A program made the position numbers and the translations under genes. This document shows, piece by piece, positions 38,734-46,200 of a stretch of 64,000 bases of DNA. This DNA is from Psychrobacter sp. M13. Its GTDB lineage: Bacteria; Pseudomonadota; Gammaproteobacteria; Pseudomonadales; Moraxellaceae. The DNA is taken from positions 2,046,001 through 2,110,000 of the forward strand of contig NZ_CP132194.1 in assembly GCF_030718935.1 (NCBI RefSeq). Direction: 5' to 3'. The notes below the pieces were generated by a model. That model ran no database searches. It was not told the origin of the DNA and saw nothing but the letters and a program-made list of their open reading frames with translations. Within the stretch, counting starts at the first letter, position 1; each line of letters opens with the position of its first letter.

Positions 38734-38820
38734 AAAAAAGCAAAAGCTTAAAAAGCATGGCCTCAACATTTGAGTTCTTTAAACGCTGGTAAATATGCTT
38801 TTCATAATTTTGCTTTTTTT
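38734..38820 (+). terminator. Large AT-rich hairpin after rtcB
   Basis: AAAAAAGCAAAA (38734-38745) pairs with TTTTGCTTTTTT (from 38808), and inside it AAAAGCAT pairs with ATGCTTTT at 38795-38802. The structure ends in a long T run, so rtcB transcripts may largely end here. An ATG at 38795 inside the stem makes a longer reading frame that should not be taken as a start. Confidence 0.7.
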
Positions 38821-38876
38821 TAAGAGCTTAGCTCGGTGCTCGTCCCTCGCACATAAGCACAGCTTTCGTGTCTTAC

Positions 38877-38955
38877 GTAGGTTGGTGTCGAGGAACGAGA
38901 CCCAACAAATTGCTAAATTAAATCGTTGGGTGTCGCAAGCTCCACACCAACCTAC
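38877..38955. mobile_element. 79-base palindromic repeat, MITE/REP-like
   Basis: Terminal 12-base inverted repeats GTAGGTTGGTGT and ACACCAACCTAC enclose a second inverted pair ACCCAAC (38900-38906) and GTTGGGT (38925-38931). The core GAGGAACGAGACCCAACAA closely resembles a short palindromic repeat found dispersed in many bacterial genomes (GTAGGTTGGGTT...AACCCAACCTAC type). It carries no gene and lies between the rtcB terminator and the next gene. Confidence 0.7.
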
Positions 38956-38992
38956 AATGTTTCATACCAAGTTGAGAATGGGGTGTCAAGCG

Positions 38993-39439
38993 ATGCAATT
39001 AGATAAAATAGTTTTCGAAATTGGCTATTTACAGGGCTTTTATTACATTGAATTTAATGTTAATCAAAAAGCTATATTAAAGTGTGAATTTTTAGATCTT
39101 TTCAAAAATATTCTAAACTTAGTTGAGATTGGTTTTGTATTACAACAAGAGCCTTTGAGGAACGTGCATTACTTCGTAATCGATGACTACAGCCGTGAGG
39201 TTAAATTCAAGGTTTCACCAAACCCACCAATGGACTGGTTAGTTTTGGGGTTACCTACTGCAAATAGCGCAGACAAATTTCACTTCGATAGACTGAAGTT
39301 TTGCGAAGCATTGAAATCGAGCATTGTAGAATTTATGCGTTCACAAAATATTGACTATCTAGGTAATCCTAACATGCCTAAAAATCTCAATGGTTATGGC
39401 GATGAAATCTGGAAAGTTATTGGTCATGAATGGTTTTAG
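38993..39439 (+). CDS. Hypothetical protein in the rtc locus
   Basis: The start at ATG 38993 (148 residues, beginning MQLDKIVFEIGYLQG) is preferred. The frame upstream of it runs through the palindromic repeat and the rtcB terminator hairpin and lacks protein-like features. The protein is a small soluble alpha/beta protein without signal peptide or membrane segment, with several aromatic residues near the C-terminus (DEIWKVIGHEWF). I do not recognise a family. It precedes a SUKH-family gene by 22 bases, so the two are probably co-transcribed. An immunity-type role is a guess from that neighbour. Confidence 0.65.
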   Translation: MQLDKIVFEIGYLQGFYYIEFNVNQKAILKCEFLDLFKNILNLVEIGFVLQQEPLRNVHYFVIDDYSREVKFKVSPNPPMDWLVLGLPTANSADKFHFDRLKFCEALKSSIVEFMRSQNIDYLGNPNMPKNLNGYGDEIWKVIGHEWF

Positions 39440-39461
39440 CAATGATTAAAAGGAAAACACT

Positions 39462-40031
39462 ATGAAACATGCTCAAACTATAGAAATCATAAGAAAACTT
39501 AAAGCCAAAAAAGTTAAATTCGAACATGGACTATCTGATGAAGAAGTGCAACAAATTGAAAATAAATTCAATTTAAAGTTTCCTCCTGATCTACTGTATT
39601 TTTTGCAAAAAGAGCTGCCTGTATCTAATGATTTTGTCAACTGGCGATCAGGTCTAAAGTCAAAAAGTGAGGCCATTGCTATCCGCAAAAAACTGGACTG
39701 GCCTTTTGATGGAATGGTATTTGATATAGAGAAAAATGGATTTTGGATAGAGGAATGGGGCACAAAGTCTGATAATGTTAGCGAAAATATAGCTACTGCT
39801 AAACGTCATTATAAAACTTATCCTAAAATGATACCGATTCGCTCGCATCGCTATATTCCTAGTAAACCTTATAAAGCTGCTAACCCTGTCTTTTCTATTT
39901 ATCAGACAGACATCATTTACTATGGATATGATTTAGCACACTATCTTGCTAATGAGTTTCATTTTGAGTTATCGAATGATTTTATAAAACTAGACAAACC
40001 AAGACATATTAAGTTTTGGGGTGATTTTTAA
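39462..40031 (+). CDS. SMI1/KNR4 (SUKH) family protein
   Basis: The 189-residue protein shows the SUKH N-terminal signature GLSDEEVQQIENKFNLKFP-PDLLYFL near residues 23-49, and later hydrophobic strands including PVFSIYQTDIIYYGYDLAHYLANEF. SUKH proteins are common immunity factors against polymorphic toxins, many of which are nucleases, though some have other roles. AAAGGA precedes the ATG. It is followed after 26 bases by the truncated copy of the DIP1984 gene. No matching toxin is in the window. Confidence 0.85.
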   Translation: MKHAQTIEIIRKLKAKKVKFEHGLSDEEVQQIENKFNLKFPPDLLYFLQKELPVSNDFVNWRSGLKSKSEAIAIRKKLDWPFDGMVFDIEKNGFWIEEWGTKSDNVSENIATAKRHYKTYPKMIPIRSHRYIPSKPYKAANPVFSIYQTDIIYYGYDLAHYLANEFHFELSNDFIKLDKPRHIKFWGDF

Positions 40032-40057
40032 TTATTAAGAAATAAGAGAGAACCAAA

Positions 40058-40126
40058 ATGAAACTATCAGAAGCCCTATTTATTCGTAGCGATATGCAAA
40101 AAAAGCTCGCTCAGCTTAAAGACTAA
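40058..40126 (+). pseudogene. Truncated 5' copy of the DIP1984-family gene
   Basis: This 22-codon frame encodes MKLSEALFIRSDMQKKLAQL then two more residues and a stop. It matches the intact gene at 41613 (MKLAEALLIRSDMQKKLAQL). The match includes the AATAAGAGAGAAC ribosome-site region upstream and ends abruptly after codon 21. About eight of 63 coding bases differ, nearly all at synonymous sites. That pattern suggests the fragment came from a functional homologue in another lineage rather than from a recent local duplication. Confidence 0.88.
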
Positions 40127-40160
40127 TTGAAAAATGTAACTTTGTCGCCTATTGGCTAAT

Positions 40161-40919
40161 TTAGTTTAAATCAACCACTTCGTAAATATTATAAGTGGTT
40201 TGCGCGATAGGCTGTAATTCTGAATTAAACTGATAAAAACGTACGTCATAACTACCTGCTTGCCAGCCCTCAGTAGGAATAAAGCTTACCCAATTATGAT
40301 CACTGTTGGCTGAAATATTTTTTTTCTCAAACAATAGGACTTGGCCTGTCTGATTATTTATCCATTTGACGAAGACATATTTGTCGGTAGGGATTTCGCC
40401 ACGAGTATCAAGATGTGCGTAAATTTTAGCGAATTTAGTAACTTGATTAGTATTAGCACTTACTTCTGGCATAAAGTAATCAAAACTTACTTTGGCATTA
40501 CCAACTAGCTTTTGATTATCGTTTTCATTATAAAGCTCTTCAACAGCACGTTCTGCAAAGCGTCTTTTATTTTGAATAACGTCGCTGGCGTCTGCTGCCA
40601 TAAACTTATTTACGTACTGCTCTAGTGCATAATCAGGCATATTATCTATGAGTTGTTTGGCTTGCTGCTTAGAGTAGTCGTTAGTAGTAAGTTTACCACT
40701 GTCGCCTCGTTTGATTATCTGCTGAGATTGTATGACCGCCTCTTTATTAATCTGACCACTTGAATCGTTTATAGTTTGAACAGGTTGTGTTTCTTGAGAG
40801 GTTGTTTGACCAACAAGTACAGCATCCATTTGTTGCTTACTCATCGCAATATATACAACAAAAGCGCCAAGCAAAAAAGATACTAAAATAGTAAAAAGTG
40901 TTGAGACTGTATTCTTCAT
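40161..40919 (-). CDS. Hypothetical membrane-anchored protein
   Basis: The 252-residue protein has one N-terminal transmembrane helix (about residues 7-27, LFTILVSFLLGAFVVYIAM). A Gln/Ser-rich linker, a helical region and a C-terminal beta-rich domain follow (FDYFMPEVSANTNQV, then EGWQAGSYDVRFYQF). The topology suggests a periplasmic domain anchored in the inner membrane. I do not recognise the family. It points against the rtc genes and lies between the truncated and intact DIP1984 copies. Confidence 0.7.
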   Translation of the reverse strand: MKNTVSTLFTILVSFLLGAFVVYIAMSKQQMDAVLVGQTTSQETQPVQTINDSSGQINKEAVIQSQQIIKRGDSGKLTTNDYSKQQAKQLIDNMPDYALEQYVNKFMAADASDVIQNKRRFAERAVEELYNENDNQKLVGNAKVSFDYFMPEVSANTNQVTKFAKIYAHLDTRGEIPTDKYVFVKWINNQTGQVLLFEKKNISANSDHNWVSFIPTEGWQAGSYDVRFYQFNSELQPIAQTTYNIYEVVDLN

Positions 40920-41012
40920 AAAACTGTATTTTTCATAAGAGGTTACTTAAGCTTAAATAAAAAAGGCACAACTTAATAAATTGCACCCTTTTATTAACGA
41001 TAAATTAATAGC

Positions 41013-41465
41013 TTAACGACAGCTAAAATTGTAGCCGTTCAAATTAATACTACCGCCTGCTTTGATGCTATTCCCAATACTAGCTCCACCAGTAGAGGAA
41101 CAAACTAAATTGTATCTCTTGCCCTCGCTATTGTTAAAGCTAGAGATAGGTATTAGACAAGCGCTACCTTTTTTACCATAGACATTGACACCTTCAGTCT
41201 CGCAAGGATTGGTTACAGAAGGATCAATAGGATTAGCTGGATTAGCATCAGTGGCGATTAGCTTGCAGTTAGCAGCGCAGGTTTTATCGTCTTCACATAG
41301 ACTATTTGCTTCTCTAGTAGAACACATATATCTATTACCGCTTACTAATGTCTTGTATCCAACGAAGCCGTTGTTGCTGGCATCTGATGAACTATCACTA
41401 TCACCACCACAGGCCGACAACACCAATGCAGAGCAAATGACAAATGAGCTGAGAAATTTTTTCAA
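41013..41465 (-). CDS. Hypothetical cysteine-rich lipoprotein
   Basis: The 150-residue protein begins with a lipoprotein signal peptide ending in lipobox LVLSACGGD. After a Ser/Asp linker it has several cysteines (CSTREANSLCEDDKTCAANC) and a final Cys near the C-terminus, suggesting disulfides in a secreted domain. Family unknown. It is upstream of the membrane protein on the same strand and may share its promoter. Confidence 0.7.
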   Translation of the reverse strand: MKKFLSSFVICSALVLSACGGDSDSSSDASNNGFVGYKTLVSGNRYMCSTREANSLCEDDKTCAANCKLIATDANPANPIDPSVTNPCETEGVNVYGKKGSACLIPISSFNNSEGKRYNLVCSSTGGASIGNSIKAGGSINLNGYNFSCR

Positions 41466-41612
41466 TTTACAATCCTTATAAAAAGTAAAACAACCAAAAT
41501 TATGTTGATTATACTTCTAAAATTTTTTAAATTAAACGTTATTCTTAATTTAATTTTTATATCAAAAATTATTATCAAGTAAAAGAATTTTTAATAATAA
41601 GAGAGAACTAAA

Positions 41613-42071
41613 ATGAAACTCGCAGAAGCCCTACTAATCCGTAGCGATATGCAAAAAAAGCTTGCCCAACTTAAAGGTCGTATCAAAGCCAATGTCAAAG
41701 TTCAAGAAGGCGATACGCCATCTGAGGACCCAAATGAGCTTATGATTGATGCTAGCCAAATTATTAGTGAATTGAGTCATTTAATAGAGCGGATTCATCG
41801 GACTAATGCTATTGCCAAAACTGATAACGGTCAGTCGATGCTGACGCTACTCGTTGAGCGCGATACCTTAGAGATGCGCCATAAGCTATTGATCGATTCA
41901 ATTGAAGCCACGCAGACTGAGGCGGATCGTTATAGCCATCGTGAGATCAAATGGAACATCATAGTCTCAGTCGCAGGATTGCAAAAGCAAGCCGATGATA
42001 TCGCCATGAAGCTGCGTAAAATTAACATTGTCATTCAGTCCAATAACTGGCAGATTGACCTTGTTGAATAG
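41613..42071 (+). CDS. DIP1984-family protein of unknown function
   Basis: The 152-residue protein is predicted to be almost entirely helical, with MKLAEALLIRSDMQKKLAQLK at the N-terminus followed by an acidic segment EGDTPSEDPNEL. It fits the DIP1984-like family, whose biochemical role is unknown to me. There is no signal peptide. AGAGAG lies before the ATG. It follows the reverse-strand inserts and precedes the structured RNA candidate. Its repeated association with rtcB (a truncated copy also follows the SUKH gene) suggests a link to RNA repair; this is inference. Confidence 0.85.
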   Translation: MKLAEALLIRSDMQKKLAQLKGRIKANVKVQEGDTPSEDPNELMIDASQIISELSHLIERIHRTNAIAKTDNGQSMLTLLVERDTLEMRHKLLIDSIEATQTEADRYSHREIKWNIIVSVAGLQKQADDIAMKLRKINIVIQSNNWQIDLVE

Positions 42072-42101
42072 ATAGCTTATTCGATTTATTTTAGCTGTTA
42101 T

Positions 42102-42118
42102 GGTGCTTAAAAAGCACC
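42102..42118 (+). promoter_or_regulatory. Short perfect hairpin after the DIP1984 gene
   Basis: GGTGCTT-AAA-AAGCACC forms a 7-bp stem without a T run. It is nested inside a wider inverted repeat, TTATTCGA (42077-42084) and TCGAATAA (42133-42140). It may be an RNA-processing or partial-termination site just upstream of the structured RNA candidate. Confidence 0.5.
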
Positions 42119-42203
42119 CTACAACAACCTTATCGAATAACTATTTTAAACCTTATATTTTAGAACTTTCTATGTACTTATTTTAAGGGCATAGAATATC
42201 CCT

Positions 42204-42382
42204 TTGGAATCGATTGGGCGAATGTCAGACCCCGTATCCCCACAGCAGGGGGTTGAAAACATACTGTAGTGGCTACTGTGCGTTGCGGGCAGACGTTTTA
42301 TTTACCATTAATGTCCCGTACCCGTCACAGCTAACAAGGTACTATTTAGACCTTACCACCAGACACTGACAGTCGATTTCAA
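42204..42382 (+). ncRNA. Structured RNA candidate in the RNA-repair locus (Y-RNA-like architecture)
   Basis: Bases 42204-42214 pair with 42372-42382 (11 bp including two G-U). Directly above, TGTCAG 42223-42228 pairs with CTGACA 42366-42371. Between them is an 8-base bulge TGGGCGAA on the 5' strand only. The enclosed region holds four hairpins: CCCC/GGGG around 42238-42252, GTAG/CTAC around 42267-42276, ACGTT/AATGT with GGG/CCC around 42287-42318, and AAGGT/ACCTT at 42336-42354. Bacterial Y RNAs have paired ends with a bulged stem and occur in rtcBA operons, usually beside the Ro homologue rsr. No rsr is in this window, so the Y-RNA identity is inference. Confidence 0.55.
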
Positions 42383-42404
42383 TTTTATTTATCAGGCGCT
42401 TACT

Positions 42405-42935
42405 ATGAAAAATTTAGACTACTTATCTGGAGTGTTAGATAGCATAGCTATTCAATCTGAGATAAGTGATGAAGATTGCTCATGGACAGAATTGACAGTG
42501 CTCAGCGTTAACGATACTAATTTAACTGACGAAGAATCACTAAAGTCTGCTTATTTAGACTTTTACTCCGATTGTTATGACGTCAACGAAAGAGAAAGTC
42601 TCATCTCAGAGGATTGGCAGATCGTACAATCCTCTATAAGCAAAGGCACTCCTATAGACTCACTAGAGCAACTCATTGATAAGATGATAGCTTATGATAC
42701 ACGATTCACTGTTAGTGCATTTGATAAGAAAAGTCAGTTATTTATTTTCGATAATGACCGCGTAGAAGTTTTCAGAGATTTTTTAGTTAAAACGTTCGTT
42801 GAAACTTTAGGTGAAATTACAAGAATAACTGAATATGCGATGTATCCTCCTTTTGAGGTAGGTCTCAGTTGGCATTATTATTTGGTAGTAAGTAAACAGA
42901 GAACAGTATTTATTGAGTGGCTAGGCTTTCATTAA
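42405..42935 (+). CDS. Hypothetical protein upstream of rtcA
   Basis: The 176-residue acidic protein starts MKNLDYLSGVLDSIAIQSE and has no signal peptide or membrane helix. Near residue 112 it has SQLFIFDNDRVEVF and ends FIEWLGFH. I do not recognise the family; size, acidity and cytoplasmic nature are like immunity proteins, but that is weak evidence. It ends about 40 bases before rtcA and begins about 20 bases after the structured RNA candidate. Confidence 0.65.
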   Translation: MKNLDYLSGVLDSIAIQSEISDEDCSWTELTVLSVNDTNLTDEESLKSAYLDFYSDCYDVNERESLISEDWQIVQSSISKGTPIDSLEQLIDKMIAYDTRFTVSAFDKKSQLFIFDNDRVEVFRDFLVKTFVETLGEITRITEYAMYPPFEVGLSWHYYLVVSKQRTVFIEWLGFH

Positions 42936-42974
42936 CAATTGGCCTTTATAACATTTTTCAGAAGAATCATTTTT

Positions 42975-44069
42975 ATGTCAGTACCTAAAATCAAAACTCT
43001 AAAAATCGACGGCAGCACAGGCGAAGGCGGCGGACAGATTATTCGTACTGCCTTATCATTATCTATGCTTACGGGTATTCCTATTGAAATCACTAATATT
43101 CGAGCAGGTCGCGCCAAATCTGGTCTGATGCGTCAACACTTAGTATGTGTGCAAGCCGCGCAACAGATCTCAAATGCCAGCGTTACAGGTGCGCATTTAG
43201 GTAGTACAGCATTGAGCTTTACGCCAAATAGCATCAAGTCAGGCGACTATAGCTTTGATATTGGCTCGGCAGGTAGTACGACGCTAGTGCTACAAACCCT
43301 GCTCCCTGCCCTCCTATTTACTAATACAGATAGCTCTGCCCAATCAACAGTAACCATTAGAGGCGGTACGCATAATCCACTAGCACCAACGTCGGACTTT
43401 TTACAGCTAGCCTTCGTGCCAGCACTGGCGAAACTCGGTATGCAAGTCGATGTCCAATTGATCAAAGCAGGGTTTGCACCTATTGGTGGTGGTGAAATTA
43501 CAGCAACCATCATGCCGTTTATGCGCCGTGCTGATACCGCACCGTTTGAGCTTACCGAGCGTGGTAAATTGACGAATATTGAGCTAGTTGCCAGCATCGT
43601 TAATCTCGACTATGACATCTGTACCCGCGAGCTTGCCAGCGCAAAATCAGTACTTATTGAAGCAGGTATTAATGAGGCAATAATAACGACTCAGTCTAAT
43701 AAATTACAAGGTATTGGAGAAGGTAACAGTTGCTATGCGGTAGTGACTTATCAAATGGTCGATAGCCAGTCATCTCATAGCGAGGTTTTTACTTTACTCG
43801 GCGCTAAGCGCACTTCAGCGGAGAAGATGGGCAATCGCTTGGCAGGCTTAGTTAAGCGTTATGTGTTCAAAACGGATGCGCTAGTCGATGAATATCTAAC
43901 CGATCAGCTGTTATTACCCTTGGCGCTAGCAGGTGGTGGCGAGTTTACTGCGCGAGTGATTAGTCAGCATGCCGAAACCCAGGCTTGGCTGATTGAGCAG
44001 TTCTTATCTGTTGATATTAAATTTGAGCAGATTGCTGAGAATAAAACTTTGGTGAGGGTGATTGATTAG
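42975..44069 (+). CDS. rtcA: RNA 3'-terminal phosphate cyclase
   Basis: RtcA converts RNA 3'-phosphate ends to 2',3'-cyclic phosphates using ATP. Start ATG 42975 (364 residues) is chosen because KTLKIDGSTGEGGGQIIRT is the conserved N-terminus; an upstream frame from 42939 lacks support. Other marks are GAHLGSTALSF, FDIGSAGSTTLVLQTLLPA, GGGE and the C-terminal LAGGGEFTARVISQHAETQ with the catalytic His. It normally follows rtcB directly; here the rtcB-rtcA distance is 4.3 kb. Confidence 0.96.
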   Translation: MSVPKIKTLKIDGSTGEGGGQIIRTALSLSMLTGIPIEITNIRAGRAKSGLMRQHLVCVQAAQQISNASVTGAHLGSTALSFTPNSIKSGDYSFDIGSAGSTTLVLQTLLPALLFTNTDSSAQSTVTIRGGTHNPLAPTSDFLQLAFVPALAKLGMQVDVQLIKAGFAPIGGGEITATIMPFMRRADTAPFELTERGKLTNIELVASIVNLDYDICTRELASAKSVLIEAGINEAIITTQSNKLQGIGEGNSCYAVVTYQMVDSQSSHSEVFTLLGAKRTSAEKMGNRLAGLVKRYVFKTDALVDEYLTDQLLLPLALAGGGEFTARVISQHAETQAWLIEQFLSVDIKFEQIAENKTLVRVID

Positions 44070-44272
44070 CTGCACTAATCCTCTATTTTACGTTAGCACG
44101 TCGTTACCTAAGTTTAGAGTTAACCATGTTATAATAGCTCGATAATATACGCGCCAATAAGACATTAAAACCAGAATATCGTAGTCATTTCATTTGCGGT
44201 TTGGTATTAATTTTATTTATTGCCGCGTTTTTTCGTTTTATATTCTTGCTTCACTGACAGCCGAGCTTCGCT

Positions 44273-46066
44273 ATGCCCCAATCCCGTACCAACCTAGACC
44301 CTGAACCCAAAGAGAGCCATCCTTATATAGTCGGTCTGCTGCTACGCTACAGCGTATTCGGTGTTGCCATCGTGCTGTTTATGGTTGGTATAGTGCTGAT
44401 GAATTGGTGGCTGATCGTCATCGGTGGCTTAGGTATGGTGCTAGGCATTTATGACATGGTGCAGTCTAAACATGCCATTTTGAGGAACTACCCAGTAGCG
44501 GGTCATATACGTTACGTGCTGGAGGACTTTCGTCCTGAGATTCGGCAGTATCTGTTAGAAGATGATAAAGAGCAAGTGCCTTTCTCTCGCCAGCAGCGCG
44601 CGCTGGTGTATCAACGGGCTAAAAATGTTAGTGATACCAATGCTTTTGGTACGCTTGATGACTTATATGCGCATGGTAAAGAGTGGTTTTTGCAGTCAGC
44701 CGTTAGTCAGCCGCTAAAGAATAAAGACTTTCGTATTATAGTTGGTGGCGAGCGCTGCAAGCAGCCACATGATATGTCGGTCTTTAATATCTCAGCGATG
44801 AGCTTTGGTAGTCTCTCTGCCAATGCCATTATGGCGCTCAATCAAGGTGCTAAACTCGGCGGCTTTACCCATGATACTGGAGAGGGCGCGATTAGTCCCT
44901 ATCATCGCAAATTTGGTGGCGATTTGATTTGGGAGCTAGGTACGGGTTACTTTGGCTGCCGCAACGCGCAGGGTAATTTTGATCCACAATCTTTTGCCGA
45001 AAAGGCGGTAGATGATCAAGTAAAAATGATTGAGATTAAACTCTCACAAGGGGCCAAGCCTGGTAAAGGTGGCGTACTACCGAGCTCCAAAATCACTGAG
45101 GAAATTGCCGATACTCGTCAAGTACCGATGGGTCAAGATTGCGTCTCTCCTGCGACGCATACCGCTTTTAGTACGCCGCATGAGCTGGTCGGTTTTTGGC
45201 AGCAATTACGTGAGCTATCAGGCGGCAAACCTATTGGCTTCAAATTATGCATAGGTCAGCCATGGCAGTTTATGGCGATTGTAAAAGCTATGATAGAAGC
45301 GGATAATTACCCTGACTTTATCGTCATTGATGGCGCTGAGGGCGGTACAGGAGCGGCGCCTGTTGAGTTTATGGATAGTGTCGGTATGCCGATGGTAGAT
45401 GGGTTTTTATTAGTCCATAACACTTTAGTGGGTGCCGGCATCCGTGACAAAATCAAACTTGGGGTGAGTGGCAAGATCGTCTCAGGTTTTGATATAGCAC
45501 GGATGATTGCATTAGGTGCTGACTGGTGTAATTCAGCTCGCGGCTTTATGTTTGCGGTTGGCTGTATTCAATCACGCTCATGCCATACTAATACTTGCCC
45601 AACTGGGGTCGCCACTCAAGATCCGCATCGTCAAAAAGCGCTTGATGTGCCAAGTAAAGCAGAGCGCGTTGCCAGCTTCCATAAGAATACGGTTAAGTCA
45701 CTTGCTAGTATCGTTGGGGCGGTAGGACTTGAGCATCCTAGCCAGCTACAACCTTATCATATCGCGCGCCGTTTAGATGATGGTCAAATCAAGCTGTTAT
45801 CGAAGTTCTTTTATTTTACCGATGAAGGCGCATTACTTAATAATAGTGCGCGTGCCGATGTGTTTAATCAGATGTGGGTCATGGCCAATTCTGATAGCTT
45901 TTTGGCGGATAACGACGCGCTGATTGCTTATAATAAAGATTCGCGTGACAAAGGCAAACAGACTAGCGCCCCAACTGAGCGCCAGAATGATAGCACAATC
46001 AATATTTATGATAGTGGTATGGTGGGTAACGTCAATCATAACCTTGGCGAGTTACCAGAAACTTAA
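44273..46066 (+). CDS. FMN-binding glutamate-synthase-like protein, membrane-anchored
   Basis: The 597-residue protein begins with two hydrophobic helices (about residues 24-60). The glutamate-synthase central/FMN domain follows: NISAMSFGSLSANAI, HDTGEGAISPYH and EIKLSQGAKPGKGG. The iron-sulfur-type Cys region CIQSRSCHTNTCPTGVATQ is present. It lacks the glutamine amidotransferase domain of GltB, so it cannot by itself be a classic glutamate synthase. Such stand-alone proteins are widespread and poorly characterised. It is a single-gene unit with a terminator at 46102. Confidence 0.88.
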   Translation: MPQSRTNLDPEPKESHPYIVGLLLRYSVFGVAIVLFMVGIVLMNWWLIVIGGLGMVLGIYDMVQSKHAILRNYPVAGHIRYVLEDFRPEIRQYLLEDDKEQVPFSRQQRALVYQRAKNVSDTNAFGTLDDLYAHGKEWFLQSAVSQPLKNKDFRIIVGGERCKQPHDMSVFNISAMSFGSLSANAIMALNQGAKLGGFTHDTGEGAISPYHRKFGGDLIWELGTGYFGCRNAQGNFDPQSFAEKAVDDQVKMIEIKLSQGAKPGKGGVLPSSKITEEIADTRQVPMGQDCVSPATHTAFSTPHELVGFWQQLRELSGGKPIGFKLCIGQPWQFMAIVKAMIEADNYPDFIVIDGAEGGTGAAPVEFMDSVGMPMVDGFLLVHNTLVGAGIRDKIKLGVSGKIVSGFDIARMIALGADWCNSARGFMFAVGCIQSRSCHTNTCPTGVATQDPHRQKALDVPSKAERVASFHKNTVKSLASIVGAVGLEHPSQLQPYHIARRLDDGQIKLLSKFFYFTDEGALLNNSARADVFNQMWVMANSDSFLADNDALIAYNKDSRDKGKQTSAPTERQNDSTINIYDSGMVGNVNHNLGELPET

Positions 46067-46101
46067 GACTCAAAAATTAGTAGTGAATTTTACCAAACAG
46101 T

Positions 46102-46144
46102 AATAATTGAGGCGTACTATTGGATTAGTATGCCTCAATTATTT
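46102..46144 (+). terminator. Terminator after the glutamate-synthase-like gene
   Basis: AATAATTGAGGCGTACTA pairs with TAGTATGCCTCAATTATT (one G-T pair) around a 6-base loop, followed by TTTG. It lies 36 bases after the stop. Confidence 0.88.
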
Positions 46145-46200
46145 TGAGATTTCTGGCTTTTGATGTATTAAAACCTTTTGAAAATAAGGTGTATTGAAAA

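Noticed and set aside
38795..38992. Upstream extension of the hypothetical gene at 38993
   Set aside because: The ATG at 38795 lies inside the rtcB terminator hairpin, and the frame crosses the palindromic repeat; the translated stretch has no protein-like features.
42238..42290. tRNA gene within the structured RNA
   Set aside because: The GGGGGTTGAAAAC stretch recalls a T-arm, but no acceptor stem, anticodon arm or CCA fits a tRNA.
42060..42404. Intrinsic terminator of the DIP1984 gene
   Set aside because: The hairpin at 42102-42118 lacks a T run on the plus strand, so it was listed only as a hairpin.
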